Source of the DNA: an uncultured Gemmata sp.
GTDB taxonomy: Bacteria > Planctomycetota > Planctomycetia > Gemmatales > Gemmataceae
Length of the DNA stretch: 64,000 bases
Assembly: GCA_937924775.1 (NCBI GenBank)
Contig: CALDUT010000007.1
Location: 211,043-275,042, forward strand
Direction: 5' to 3'
How positions within the stretch are numbered: the stretch's first letter is position 1; each line of letters starts with the position of its first letter. Below the pieces are notes generated by a model. It was not told the DNA's origin, searched no databases, and saw only the letters and a program-made list of their open reading frames with translations. Below, piece by piece: positions 8,186 through 17,282 of this stretch. The translations under genes were made by a program, and so were the position numbers.

Positions 8186-10399
8186 ATGATGCGGGGAATG
8201 CTTGTCGCGCTGGTGGCACTGCTGGCCGCAAATCAGCCGGTATCGGCTGCGGATGCGGTTTCGTTCCAACGCGATGTGTTGCCGGTGCTGACCCGGGCCG
8301 GTTGCAACATGGGAGCTTGCCACGGCAATTTGAACGGCAAAGGCGGAATGAAGCTATCGCTTAAGGGGGAAGACCCTGCCGCCGATCTGGCGGTCCTGAC
8401 CCGCGACATGCTGGCCCGCCGCACCGAGCCGATCCGCCCGGACGACAGCCTTCTTCTTCAGAAGGCCACAGGGCGAATTCCACACGAAGGGGGCATCCGC
8501 TTCAGTCCGTCGAGCCATGAATACGCGATTCTACGCCAATGGATCGCCCGCGGTGCCCGCTTCGACCCACCAGGATTGGCGCCGCTGAAACGGTTGATCG
8601 TCACGCCGACCTATCAGATTCTCCTTGACCCCGCGGATCGCTTTCGCATTTCGGCTATAGCGGAGTTTGCCGACGGTAGCCGTCGCGACGTGACAGCCCT
8701 GATCGCCACGGAGTTCACCACCGTCGACGTGGCCCGGATCACTCCCACGGGAGACGTCATTTGTGAACAGCCGGGGGAAACGGTGCTGCTGGTCCGCTAC
8801 ATGAACAAAGTGGTGCCTGTGCGGATTGTGTTTCTGCCCAACCGCGTCATTCCCGACTTCCGCGGCATCTCCCCCCACAATACCATCGACGAACTCGTTT
8901 TCGCCCAACTGCAACGCCTGCGCATCCCCCCGGCGGAAGTCGCATCCGATTCGGTCTTCCTCCGCCGCGTGTATCTCGACACCATTGGGTTACTGCCCAC
9001 CGCCGAGGAAACGCAAGCATTTCTCGCCAGTACCGATCCCCACAAACGCGAGAAAGTGATTGATACGCTATTGACCCGGCCAGAGTTTGCCGAATTTTGG
9101 GCCCAGAAATGGTCGGATTTGCTCCGCAATGAAGAGAAAGCCCTCGACCGCAAGGGTGTGGCCGTCTTCTACCGGTGGATCGCAGCGCAACTGGCCGCGG
9201 ATCGGCCGTTGAACGAATTCGCCCGCGACATCCTCGCGGCCAGCGGCAGCACCTACGCCCACCCGCCGGCGAACTTCTGGCGGGCCATTCGCGACCCCTT
9301 GCAACGGGCCGAATCCGTGGCGCAGGTGTTCCTTGGCGTGCGGATCAGCTGCGCCCGTTGCCATAACCACCCGTTCGATCGCTGGACGATGGATGATTAC
9401 TACAGTTTCGCGGCGTTGTTTGCTCGGATCGACTACCGCGTATTAGCCAACGACCGACGCGACCAACTCGATAAGCACGAATTTGTTGGCGAGCAGATTG
9501 TCTGGCAGAACCGCACCGGTGAACTGCCACACCCGCGAACGAAGAAGCCGGCGATCCCGCGCTTCCTGGGTAGTGATGCCCCCGTCGGTGACGACCGGTT
9601 GGCGGCCGTCGCCGATTGGGTCGCCGCCCCTGACAATCCCTTCTTCGCCAAAACCCAAGTGAACCGCATCTGGCTGCACCTGATGGGCCGCGGCCTGGTC
9701 GATCCCAACGACGACTTCCGGGACACCAATCCCGCAACCCATCCTGAACTGCTCGACTGGCTCACCCACGATTTCATCGCCGGTGGTTTCCGGCTCAAGC
9801 GCATGGTCAAGACCATCCTCATGAGCCGCACCTATCAGTTGGCCGCCACCGCCCGCGACAGTGTCACCCAAAACGACGAACGGCACTATGCCCGCGCTCT
9901 GATCAAACCTCTGAACGCGGAACAACTCCTCGACGCACTCTCCCAAGTGACCGGTGTTCCCGTCCGGTTCAAAGGTTACCCGCTGGGGTTGCGGGCCCAT
10001 CAGATCCCCGCGCCGCCACAAAGCGGCCGCCGCGGCGCTTTCGATGGCAGGGGGGAACACTTCCTGAAAATGTTCGGCAAACCGGAGCGTCTGCTGACGT
10101 GTGAATGCGAGCGCAACGACGACCCCGGCCTGCTGCAGGCCTTCCAACTGATCACCGGCGAGTTGATGAATTCGCTCATCAAGACCCCCTCCAATCGCGT
10201 GGGGCAAATGCTCGCCGCTGGGGCCACCGATACGCAGATTCTCGACGAATTGTACCTCGCCGCCCTCTGCCGCCGGCCCAACGCTACTGAGACGAAACGA
10301 TTGCTGGCCTACGTCCGCGACGCCCGCGACCGCCGCGCGGCGTGGGAAGATGTGCTGTGGGCTCTCCTCAACAGTAAGGAATTCTTGCTGCGACACTAA
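8186..10399 (+). CDS. DUF1549/DUF1553 protein with N-terminal cytochrome-like domain
   Basis: A secreted planctomycete protein of about 737 residues. A signal peptide ends near AAD at residues 21-23. The N-terminal domain has GCNMGACHG, a CX4CH haem-like motif typical of the family in place of CXXCH. A Big2-like beta domain (roughly residues 125-220) follows, then DUF1549 (about 230-430), containing CARCHNHPFDRW with a standard CXXCH, then DUF1553 (about 490-720) with TQVNRIWLHLMGRGLV. The start at 8186 has GGAG eight bases upstream. In most planctomycetes such a gene is followed by a DUF1501 gene; here none follows. Function is not established; a redox or polysaccharide-associated role is usually proposed. 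Confidence 0.9.
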   Translation: MMRGMLVALVALLAANQPVSAADAVSFQRDVLPVLTRAGCNMGACHGNLNGKGGMKLSLKGEDPAADLAVLTRDMLARRTEPIRPDDSLLLQKATGRIPHEGGIRFSPSSHEYAILRQWIARGARFDPPGLAPLKRLIVTPTYQILLDPADRFRISAIAEFADGSRRDVTALIATEFTTVDVARITPTGDVICEQPGETVLLVRYMNKVVPVRIVFLPNRVIPDFRGISPHNTIDELVFAQLQRLRIPPAEVASDSVFLRRVYLDTIGLLPTAEETQAFLASTDPHKREKVIDTLLTRPEFAEFWAQKWSDLLRNEEKALDRKGVAVFYRWIAAQLAADRPLNEFARDILAASGSTYAHPPANFWRAIRDPLQRAESVAQVFLGVRISCARCHNHPFDRWTMDDYYSFAALFARIDYRVLANDRRDQLDKHEFVGEQIVWQNRTGELPHPRTKKPAIPRFLGSDAPVGDDRLAAVADWVAAPDNPFFAKTQVNRIWLHLMGRGLVDPNDDFRDTNPATHPELLDWLTHDFIAGGFRLKRMVKTILMSRTYQLAATARDSVTQNDERHYARALIKPLNAEQLLDALSQVTGVPVRFKGYPLGLRAHQIPAPPQSGRRGAFDGRGEHFLKMFGKPERLLTCECERNDDPGLLQAFQLITGELMNSLIKTPSNRVGQMLAAGATDTQILDELYLAALCRRPNATETKRLLAYVRDARDRRAAWEDVLWALLNSKEFLLRH

Positions 10400-10808
10400 T
10401 AAGGGGCTAGCAACAAGCCGTGGCCGCTGGCCGTGGGAAGAATTCCTGCGAAAACATCAACAAGCGGTCCAATGAGAAGCTGTGACCGCTGGCCGTAAGA
10501 GGCCCGGTAGCCAGCCTCTGAGCGAGTGACGACCCGAACTCTGGGGAAACACCCACGAATTCCTCCGATCTTCAGGGAATCGCCCCCGGTAGGGCCGCGG
10601 GGGCTTTTGTGCCGATCAGCACTTCGGCGCGATGTTCGCGCCTTCGCCGTCGTTCCACGGGGAGCATTTCAACACAAAAACAACGGCCGATCCCCCGCTT
10701 TCGCCATCACGGCAACGTCTCTGCGGTCGCGAACGCAACTCAGTGTAAGGCGTTACCCAGACCCGTTCAGTCTTCGTAGCTCGTGATCGCAGGGCGTGTT
10801 GGTCGCGT
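10400..10808. other. Intergenic region between convergent genes, 409 bp
   Basis: No gene is evident. It holds two imperfect copies of CCGCTGGCCGT (near 10428 and 10490), a terminator-like hairpin at 10582-10608, and near 10763 an imperfect copy of the last 29 or so bases of the neighbouring TadE-like gene (about 23 matches), possibly a relic of a local duplication. Confidence 0.4.
10582..10608 (+). terminator. Candidate intrinsic terminator
   Basis: A GCCCCC/GGGGGC stem (10582-10587 with 10599-10604) is followed directly by TTTT. It lies about 180 bp after the DUF1549/1553 gene and points the right way for it. The stem is short with an 11-base loop, so support is moderate. Confidence 0.45.
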
Positions 10809-11387
10809 TCAGCCTTCGCTGCCCATGATCGCGGTGGTTCGTACCGAAATGGTGCTGGGCATGAACAGAAAGCTGGGAAGAATGGGGCGGTAGGTTCCGT
10901 CGATGGTGACGGCGATTTTCTCGGTGAAGGTGGCACTATTCCACGGCACAGCCCATGGATCCGACGGATTGAACGGGTCCGGGTAAACCCCCGCCGGGGC
11001 CCCAGGCGCCGCCTTCGGGCGAATCACCGGCGGGATCAGCGTCAACCCCACCGGATCAACGGCATAACTCGTGACCCGGAACCCTTGGATATTCCGCTCC
11101 AAACCGCCCATGCGTGTGGTGACATACTGTTGAATCGAGGGATGAACTGTTCCGCCGGCATCGGTGAAGTTGGTGGTCACGAAGTTACTGGGCTTATCGA
11201 CGTTGACCACAGCATAACGGGCTCCATCGCGGGCCGCGTTGTTGGTGACGTGCAGCACCATCAGGAACCGGCAATATTCGAACATCCCGAAAAGCAACAG
11301 CAAAAACACGCTCATCACCAGCGCGCCTTCCACCACGGTCATACCGCGGCGAACCGGGCGACGACCTTGAAACCGAACGCTACGCAT
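10809..11387 (-). CDS. TadE-like pilus assembly protein
   Basis: 192 residues. A basic N-terminus (RRPVRRG) is followed by MTVVEGALVMSVFLLLLFGMFEYC, the TadE N-terminal hydrophobic helix with its conserved glutamate, and then by VTNNAARDGARYAVV, the usual continuation in TadE/TadG proteins. The rest is a variable extracytoplasmic domain. TadE-type pseudopilins are cut by a prepilin peptidase and take part in Tad/Flp pilus biogenesis. It lies 35 bp after a second TadE-like gene on the same strand, so the pair should be co-transcribed. No other tad gene is adjacent, which is common in planctomycetes, where these genes are scattered. Confidence 0.85.
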   Translation of the reverse strand: MRSVRFQGRRPVRRGMTVVEGALVMSVFLLLLFGMFEYCRFLMVLHVTNNAARDGARYAVVNVDKPSNFVTTNFTDAGGTVHPSIQQYVTTRMGGLERNIQGFRVTSYAVDPVGLTLIPPVIRPKAAPGAPAGVYPDPFNPSDPWAVPWNSATFTEKIAVTIDGTYRPILPSFLFMPSTISVRTTAIMGSEG

Positions 11388-11422
11388 AATGTCTACTCAC
11401 TGGGATTCGCCGCGAGGTGTTC

Positions 11423-12001
11423 TCACCACGTCGGCATGGTGTCGTTGAGGTTGAATCGTTCGTCGATCAGCATCTGCCAGGTGACGGTGAACGTGACGTG
11501 CTTGGGGTTCACCAGCCCCAAGTTGACCCAGCGAACTTTTTCCCACGGGATGGTCACCCGCACGGTGAAGATCATACCCTTCTCGCCATAGCACGGTTCC
11601 GGCGGCAGACTTCCCGCCGGATAGTTCGTTCCTGGTGGATCAATCGCAATAGGGACGTAATCGGTGGTGCGTGGCGTCAAGAATGCAAAGTCCACTTGAA
11701 TATCGGATAATTCCAGCCGGGTCAGGCCGGCCCCGTGGAGGTAGTCGTAGACCGCGTGCCGCACGTTGACTGAACCCGTGTTGACTTTGATTTGCGTGGG
11801 GACGCCGGCTGTGTTGATGGTGAAGGCTTGGGCGGAAAGTCGGGCCCCCTCGCGAGCCGCGTTGCTGACAATCTGTTGAACCTGGACCAATCGGCCCACT
11901 TCCCAAATGCCGATCAAAAGCGGTACCACCAATAATGCGGTGACGAAGGCCAATTCAATTGCCGCGACACCACGGCGCGGACAGGTATAGCACGGTCGCA
12001 T
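11423..12001 (-). CDS. TadE-like pilus assembly protein, first of pair
   Basis: 192 residues, the upstream member of the pair. The N-terminus reads CPRRGVAAIELAFVTALLVVPLLIGIWEVGR, a TadE-type helix with Glu five residues after the presumed processing glycine region, followed by IVSNAAREGARLSAQA, matching the NAAREGAR block of the family. The C-terminal half has alternating polar and hydrophobic strands and a predicted cysteine near GSLPPEPCYGEKG. Together with the 10809-11387 gene it would give two different minor pilins. A standalone CpaC N-domain protein near 63.2 kb may belong to the same Tad-like system, although it is 50 kb away. Confidence 0.85.
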   Translation of the reverse strand: MRPCYTCPRRGVAAIELAFVTALLVVPLLIGIWEVGRLVQVQQIVSNAAREGARLSAQAFTINTAGVPTQIKVNTGSVNVRHAVYDYLHGAGLTRLELSDIQVDFAFLTPRTTDYVPIAIDPPGTNYPAGSLPPEPCYGEKGMIFTVRVTIPWEKVRWVNLGLVNPKHVTFTVTWQMLIDERFNLNDTMPTW

Positions 12002-12510
12002 CGTTCACCCATGCAACAAAAGGGACATCGCGCGCCGTTATAATCGGCACAACCGCGAGAATCCGCTATAACAGGCCACATAACTCTAGAACGCATTCCC
12101 CCCCAGGGCAAGCGTGCAGGTGAGAAATCGGTCATGATCAGGGATTGTGTACTATTCTTGGGAGGCCTGAGAATCCGCAGGGCCGATAGAGTTGCCGGTG
12201 CTGCAGGTATGCCCCGTTCCCCCGGCGACGGTCGGTGATCTTCCCACGATCCTTGGCCAGTGTCGGTGGGCTGAGAACATCAACACCCGCCAGATGGTGC
12301 GGAAAGCGGGGGTGCAGAGGCGGGGAGAACTCGGGGCGTTGGCCGTGTCGCTCCTCATCCGGTTGTGGTAATTTAGGTAAGGCAGAAAGTGGTGTAATGC
12401 ATTGTGCCCGGACAGATGTTTTGAACCCTGCCGCGTCGAATTCTGAGACCGGTAACGGAAGGTGTGTCGTAGCGGGTGTCGTAGTTGGTGGAAACTGAGT
12501 CGGATTGGTT
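12002..12510. other. Intergenic region between divergent genes, 509 bp
   Basis: This separates the leftward TadE pair from the rightward kinase gene. I see no gene with family support. A TATAAT hexamer lies at 12039-12044 on the plus strand, without a clear -35 element; it is too far from the kinase start to assign. The space is large enough for separate promoters for both units. Confidence 0.35.
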
Positions 12511-13968
12511 ATGCCTGCCCCCAGCACAACTCCTGAGTTGCTCGAACGGCTGCGGAAAAGCCGGCTGATTCCGGTGGCCCGGCTGGAAAGCTTTTTGGCC
12601 GCGCTGCCGCCGTCGTTGCAGCAAACGCCCGAAACCGTGCTGGCACAATTGGTTGCTGAAGGGTTGCTGACCCCGTTCCACGCCAACAAGCTCGCCCAAG
12701 GGAAGTACAAGGGCTTTCTGCTTGGTGGCGACCGCTATTTGATTCTCGATCAACTCGGTAGCGGCGGCATGGGCCACGTTTACCTCGCCGAGCAGATTCA
12801 AATGCGGCGCTTGGTCGCGTTGAAAGTCCTTTTGCCACAAGTGTTCGAGAACGACGCGGTGGCCCGGGAGCGGTTCTTTCGCGAAGCGCGCGCCGCGGGT
12901 ACGCTCGATCATCCCAACATCGTTCGCGTCTTCGATCTGTGTCAGGATGGCAAGATTCTCTTTTTGGTGATGGAGTACGTTGAGGGGCTGAGCCTCAGCG
13001 CGCTGGTGGTGCGGCGTGGGCCTTTGCCCGTGACGGCAGCCTGTCACTACATTCGCCAAGTGGCTTTCGGGCTTCAACATGCTCACGGCATGGGTTTCAT
13101 CCACCGCGACATCAAACCCGCGAATCTGCTGTTAGACCGTACCGGCTTGGTGAAGATTCTCGATCTGGGTTTGGTCCGCTCAGAAGCGGAGGCCGACAGC
13201 GGGCTGACCAAACAGCTAGAAAACCGCCGCATACTGGGTACCGCGGATTATCTGGCACCCGAACAAGCGGTGGATAGTTCGAAGGTCGATGCTCGGGCCG
13301 ATATCTATTCGTTGGGGGCCACGCTGTACTTTTTGCTCGCCGGGCGGCCCCTGTTTCCTGAAGGGCGAGCCGCCCAGAAACTCGTCTGGCAGCAAGTTCG
13401 TGATCCGGTGCCCATCACGCAATTGCGACCCGAGGTTCCACGCGAACTGGCGTTGGTCGTTCACACCATGTTGCAAAAGCGGCCGGCCGATCGCTATGGT
13501 AGTGCGGCCGAGGTCTTTGAAGCGTTGGCTCCTTTTGATAGCGACGCGGTACCGCCTCCGGATCCGTCATTGTTGCCGGAACTTCCCACGCGAGTGGCTA
13601 TTGCGCGCGGCATTCCGGCTATGGCTGCGCTTTCAACGGCGGGTTCCACCTCGCAAATTCTCGTGGCGGCGATGCGCACTGGGAGTGGTTCGTCGTCCGC
13701 GAATATTCGCCGGGAACGCACGCCCACGCCAGATTGGCCCAAACCCAACGGCCTCGATTCCGACCCGCACGGGCTTCGCCCCACACCGCCGGCCAGCCGT
13801 GCTTTGGAAGACGACACTCCGGTGGATTATCACCACCGCCCGCTTCATGCGGTTCCGTCGCTGCCACCGTCCCCGGCTTCCTCCGGCCCTACAACGCTGC
13901 TTGTTATCCTCTCCGTCGCCTTGGTTCTATCCCTGGCGGGGATTGTGATTTTGCTGGTGGTGAAATGA
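12511..13968 (+). CDS. Serine/threonine protein kinase, membrane-anchored
   Basis: 485 residues. A leading helical region of about 70 residues (with an LLTPFHANKLAQGKYKGFLLG motif common to planctomycete kinases) precedes the kinase domain: glycine loop LGSGGMGHVYLAE (residues about 83-95), VALKVL lysine, HRDIKPANLLLD catalytic loop at about 198, and DLG instead of DFG in the metal motif, followed by GTADYLAPEQ. After a Pro/Ser/Thr-rich linker (about 350-455), one C-terminal transmembrane helix anchors it, so the catalytic domain is cytoplasmic and only a tail of a few residues lies outside. The ATG at 12511 is used; a TTG two codons earlier is less likely. The lack of an external sensor domain suggests intracellular or membrane-level signals. 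Confidence 0.93.
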   Translation: MPAPSTTPELLERLRKSRLIPVARLESFLAALPPSLQQTPETVLAQLVAEGLLTPFHANKLAQGKYKGFLLGGDRYLILDQLGSGGMGHVYLAEQIQMRRLVALKVLLPQVFENDAVARERFFREARAAGTLDHPNIVRVFDLCQDGKILFLVMEYVEGLSLSALVVRRGPLPVTAACHYIRQVAFGLQHAHGMGFIHRDIKPANLLLDRTGLVKILDLGLVRSEAEADSGLTKQLENRRILGTADYLAPEQAVDSSKVDARADIYSLGATLYFLLAGRPLFPEGRAAQKLVWQQVRDPVPITQLRPEVPRELALVVHTMLQKRPADRYGSAAEVFEALAPFDSDAVPPPDPSLLPELPTRVAIARGIPAMAALSTAGSTSQILVAAMRTGSGSSSANIRRERTPTPDWPKPNGLDSDPHGLRPTPPASRALEDDTPVDYHHRPLHAVPSLPPSPASSGPTTLLVILSVALVLSLAGIVILLVVK

Positions 13969-14001
13969 ACCGCGGGCGGGGTCGCCGCGGCACGGCCTGG
14001 G

Positions 14002-14883
14002 TCACTTCACCGCCAGTTGCACTACCACCACGGCGAGCAGGCCCAAACTGATCACACCATTCACATGAAAGAAAGCCCGATTCACCCGCGTCAGATCGTC
14101 AGCGCGAACAAGGCGGTGTTCGTATATCAGCAACCCCCCGACCAATACCAAACCCGTGGTAAACACACTTCCCAAGTGGGGGGAAGCCCAGAGCAGCGCG
14201 ACCAGAAGTCCGAACATCACTGCATGGCACGCCGCGGCGATCCGTAAACTCCGAGCTATCCCAAAGCGAGCCGGAATACTGTGCAGCCCCGCTTGCTTGT
14301 CGAAGGCGTAGTCTTGGCAAGCGTAGAGAATGTCGAATCCGGCGACCCAGAACGCAACCGCTCCACCAAGCAAAAGTGGAACCGCCATCTCGGTAAAGCC
14401 CCGAATCGCTACCCATGCGCCGACCGGAGCGAGTGTCAACGCGATGCCCAGCCAGAAGTGGGACAGGCTCGTGAATCGCTTGGCGAATGAATAACCCAGG
14501 ATGAAAAGCAGAGTCGGTCCACTGAGGTACAGGGGCCAGGGGTTCGCCGGTTCGCGGAGGTAGAATAGCAGCGTTGCCCCGATAAAGCCGACACAGCATA
14601 CCAGCGTGAACAACCACACCACCTCCACCGAGAGCGTTCCGGCGGGTAAGTGCCGCATCGCAGTACGCGGATTGGCGGCATCAAACCGCCGATCGACGAG
14701 CCGATTGAAGGCCATGGCCGCACTGCGGGCGAACACCATACACAGCAGGATGCCGCCAAGGTCTTGCCAGCGGACCGGTTCGTCCATCCACGCCAGTGCC
14801 GCGGCCAGAAGTGCGAACGGCAACGCAAAAATCGTATGGCTGAAACGGATCAACTCCAACAACTGGCGAACAATACGCAGCAT
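14002..14883 (-). CDS. UbiA-type polyprenyltransferase, probably menaquinone pathway
   Basis: 293 residues with eight or nine transmembrane helices. It belongs to the UbiA superfamily: the first Asp-rich motif reads NRLVDRRFDAANPRT, and the second YACQDYAFDKQAGLHSIPARFG. These bind the prenyl diphosphate through magnesium. The close spacing of motifs and short length resemble the UbiA-like MqnP enzymes of the futalosine menaquinone route rather than MenA; assignment between MqnP and a 4-hydroxybenzoate octaprenyltransferase cannot be settled from one gene. It stands convergent to the kinase (33 bp between ends) and divergent to the glycosyltransferase. Confidence 0.85.
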   Translation of the reverse strand: MLRIVRQLLELIRFSHTIFALPFALLAAALAWMDEPVRWQDLGGILLCMVFARSAAMAFNRLVDRRFDAANPRTAMRHLPAGTLSVEVVWLFTLVCCVGFIGATLLFYLREPANPWPLYLSGPTLLFILGYSFAKRFTSLSHFWLGIALTLAPVGAWVAIRGFTEMAVPLLLGGAVAFWVAGFDILYACQDYAFDKQAGLHSIPARFGIARSLRIAAACHAVMFGLLVALLWASPHLGSVFTTGLVLVGGLLIYEHRLVRADDLTRVNRAFFHVNGVISLGLLAVVVVQLAVK

Positions 14884-15060
14884 GGCGATATTCCGGTTTT
14901 GTTAGCGAATGGGGGGTTCGTCGTTGCGTAATGTAGGAAAACAACCGACAATAAGTTGGACCTAGCAACGCATGTGAAAGAACCGATTCACGTTGCGGTT
15001 TATCCCAGTGTCCACGGAAGACCTCCATATAGAATCGTTGTACTATCACGAAAGTTGCTT

Positions 15061-15798
15061 ATGCGTGTTCTCATCGCAATTCCGGTTTACAACGAAGCCA
15101 AGCACGTTCGCCGTGTGCTGGCCGAGGTGCGCCGCTATAGCCCGCACATTCTCGTGGTCAACGATGGTTCCACCGATGGCACCGCGGAACTGCTGGATCG
15201 CGAACCGGGATTGTTACGCATCGATCACCCGACCAACGGGGGCTATGGGGCCGCGCTCATCTCCGCGTTTCGCTTCCTGCTCAGTAGCGACTTCGACGTA
15301 TTGGTCACCATGGATTGCGACGGACAGCATCAGCCCGAGCGTATCCCGGTACTGCTCGAAGCGATTCACGATTGTGATATTGTGTCTGGGTCGCGCTATC
15401 TGCGCGACTTCCGGCAGGACACCCCCGCACCCAGCGATCGTCGCTTCATCAACGCCACGATCACCCGCGAAATCAACACCCGGTACGGATTGAACCTCAC
15501 CGATGCGTTTTGTGGCTTCAAAGCCTATCGCCGCAAGGCGATTGAGAAACTCAATATCACCGAACGCGGGTGGGGTATGCCGCTGCAACTGTGGGTGCAA
15601 GCGGCCCGGCAGGGTTTACGCATCAAGGAAATCGGTGTGCCACGATTGTATCTGGACCCGAACCGGGCCTTCGGGGGCGTTCTGAACGATCCTGAGCAAC
15701 GGCTGGCGTATTACCGGGCCGTTCTGGCTTCGGCAGAGCATGACGAACTGCCGGCCGTTCGCCCGGCGGTTTGTGTGGCGCCAGGGTCGTGTGGATGA
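15061..15798 (+). CDS. Family 2 glycosyltransferase (dolichyl-phosphate sugar type)
   Basis: 245 residues of a GT-A fold glycosyltransferase. It opens with MRVLIAIPVYNEAKHVRRVL, then VNDGSTDGT (nucleotide-binding), VTMDCDGQHQPE (the DxD-like metal motif) and SGSRYL. The GT2 subfamily resembles polyprenyl-phosphate mannosyl/glucosyltransferases, but there is no C-terminal membrane segment, so it is a soluble or peripheral form. The start is the ATG at 15061; the upstream in-frame extension from 14956 has no family character. Its stop overlaps the next start as ATGA, so the two are translationally coupled. The acceptor is not known. Confidence 0.9.
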   Translation: MRVLIAIPVYNEAKHVRRVLAEVRRYSPHILVVNDGSTDGTAELLDREPGLLRIDHPTNGGYGAALISAFRFLLSSDFDVLVTMDCDGQHQPERIPVLLEAIHDCDIVSGSRYLRDFRQDTPAPSDRRFINATITREINTRYGLNLTDAFCGFKAYRRKAIEKLNITERGWGMPLQLWVQAARQGLRIKEIGVPRLYLDPNRAFGGVLNDPEQRLAYYRAVLASAEHDELPAVRPAVCVAPGSCG

Positions 15799-17282
15799 GC
15801 CGCGTTTATCGCGCTCCGACCGCGAATCGCGCGGTGCTGAGCGAACCGCCCACTGAAGCTGTGCCGGCGTTGGTCGCTTGCAATCAACGCCGCCTGAAAA
15901 CCCGCGAAGTCCGCATCGCGGGGCGACCCTTAGACGAATTACGAACCGCGGCACGTCGCGAAATTCTCGCCCTCGCCGGCGAATTTTCGAATCTCTCGGA
16001 TCATCAACGGCTCCCTCTGCTCGATGACGATACTCCGCTACTGGTGAGTGGGCATCAGCCGGAATTGGCTCACCCCGGGGTGTGGGTCAAGAACTTCGCC
16101 CTCAACGGCCTGGCGAAGAAACTCGCTGGTGTTCCGCTGTACCTAATTGTCGATAACGATACGCTCAAGCATACCACGTTGCGGCTGCCCGTGTTTCGCC
16201 CCGGTGACGCAAACTCCGTGCGCTTGGAAAGCCTCGCGTTCGATTCCTTCAAGGGCGATGTTCCTTACGAAGATCGCGGTGTGCTCAACGACGAACTGTT
16301 CCGCACCTTTCCGGAGCGAGCGGCAAAGCTGTGGGCAAATTGGGGCTATGAGCCGCTGCTGGCTACTTGCTGGGGCCACGGCGCGCGGATTGGCGAAGTG
16401 TTCACCGCCCTGCGACGCCGCTGCGAAACCGCGTGGGGTTGCCACAATTGGGAATTGCCCGTCAGCCGCCTATCGCAGACCGCGGCGTTCGTGGGCTTTG
16501 CGCAACACATTCTCGCCGACCTGCCACGCTTTCGCACCGTCTACAACGCGGCCATTCGTGCCTACCGTGCGGTCAACGGTATCCGCAGTGCGAATCACCC
16601 AGCTCCCGAGCTGGCCGAAGGTGAAGCACCGTTTTGGGTGCGGCAGGCCGGGGGGGGCCGCCAGCGCGCCGATTGCACAGCGGACGTACACACACTGCGT
16701 CCGCGCGCCCTCACCCTAACGCTTTTCGTGCGGCTGTGTGTCGGGGATTTCTTCATTCACGGCATCGGTGGCGGTAAATACGACGAAGTGACCGACGCGA
16801 TCATCCGCGACTACTTCGGCCTCGAACCGCCGGCCTACCAAGTGTTATCCGCGACACTGCACCTGCCACTGCCCAGCTTTGCTTCTACAGCGGCCGACTT
16901 ACACCATGCCCTCCGCCGGCTTCGCGATCTCCAGTGGAACCCCCAACGGTATTTGACCACCGAACAACGAGCCGATCCGCAGGTTCAGGCGCAGTTGGAA
17001 CGGCATGCGCAGTTGGTGGCGAGTGAACCGCCGTGGGCCGAGCATGCCGCGCGGCGGAAGTGGTTTCAAGCGTTGCGGCAGGTGAACGAACACTTGCGGC
17101 CGTTGGTCGCGGATCAGTGGTCGGTAGCGGAAACCGAGTTTGCGAAGGTGCGTAGTGAGGTCGCGGCCAATGCGATTCTCCGCCGCCGCGACTATGCCTG
17201 GGTACTCTACCCGGAGGAACTGCTGCGCGAGTTCCTGCAGTCGTTCCAATCGAATCACTGGCCCGCGCTGAACTCAGGGTAG
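15795..17282 (+). CDS. Unknown protein, distant BshC-like
   Basis: 495 residues, no signal peptide or membrane segment. Two blocks recall BshC, the proposed cysteine ligase of bacillithiol synthesis: LLVSGHQPELAHPGVWVKN near residue 80 (BshC has a VTGQQxGLFGGPLYT-like stretch at the equivalent place) and LRPRALTLTLFVRLCVGDFFIHGIGGGKYD (BshC: LRPVxQDxxLPTVAYVGGPGEIAYW-like), followed by a FGLEPPAYQVLSATL segment. The resemblance is by eye and weak, so this is inference. A charged helical C-terminal region with many Arg and Gln fits the coiled-coil part of BshC. The gene is coupled by ATGA to the glycosyltransferase, which may reflect a sugar-containing product. Its 3' end overlaps the convergent dehydrogenase-like gene by 28 bp. 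Confidence 0.45.
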   Translation: MSRVYRAPTANRAVLSEPPTEAVPALVACNQRRLKTREVRIAGRPLDELRTAARREILALAGEFSNLSDHQRLPLLDDDTPLLVSGHQPELAHPGVWVKNFALNGLAKKLAGVPLYLIVDNDTLKHTTLRLPVFRPGDANSVRLESLAFDSFKGDVPYEDRGVLNDELFRTFPERAAKLWANWGYEPLLATCWGHGARIGEVFTALRRRCETAWGCHNWELPVSRLSQTAAFVGFAQHILADLPRFRTVYNAAIRAYRAVNGIRSANHPAPELAEGEAPFWVRQAGGGRQRADCTADVHTLRPRALTLTLFVRLCVGDFFIHGIGGGKYDEVTDAIIRDYFGLEPPAYQVLSATLHLPLPSFASTAADLHHALRRLRDLQWNPQRYLTTEQRADPQVQAQLERHAQLVASEPPWAEHAARRKWFQALRQVNEHLRPLVADQWSVAETEFAKVRSEVAANAILRRRDYAWVLYPEELLREFLQSFQSNHWPALNSG

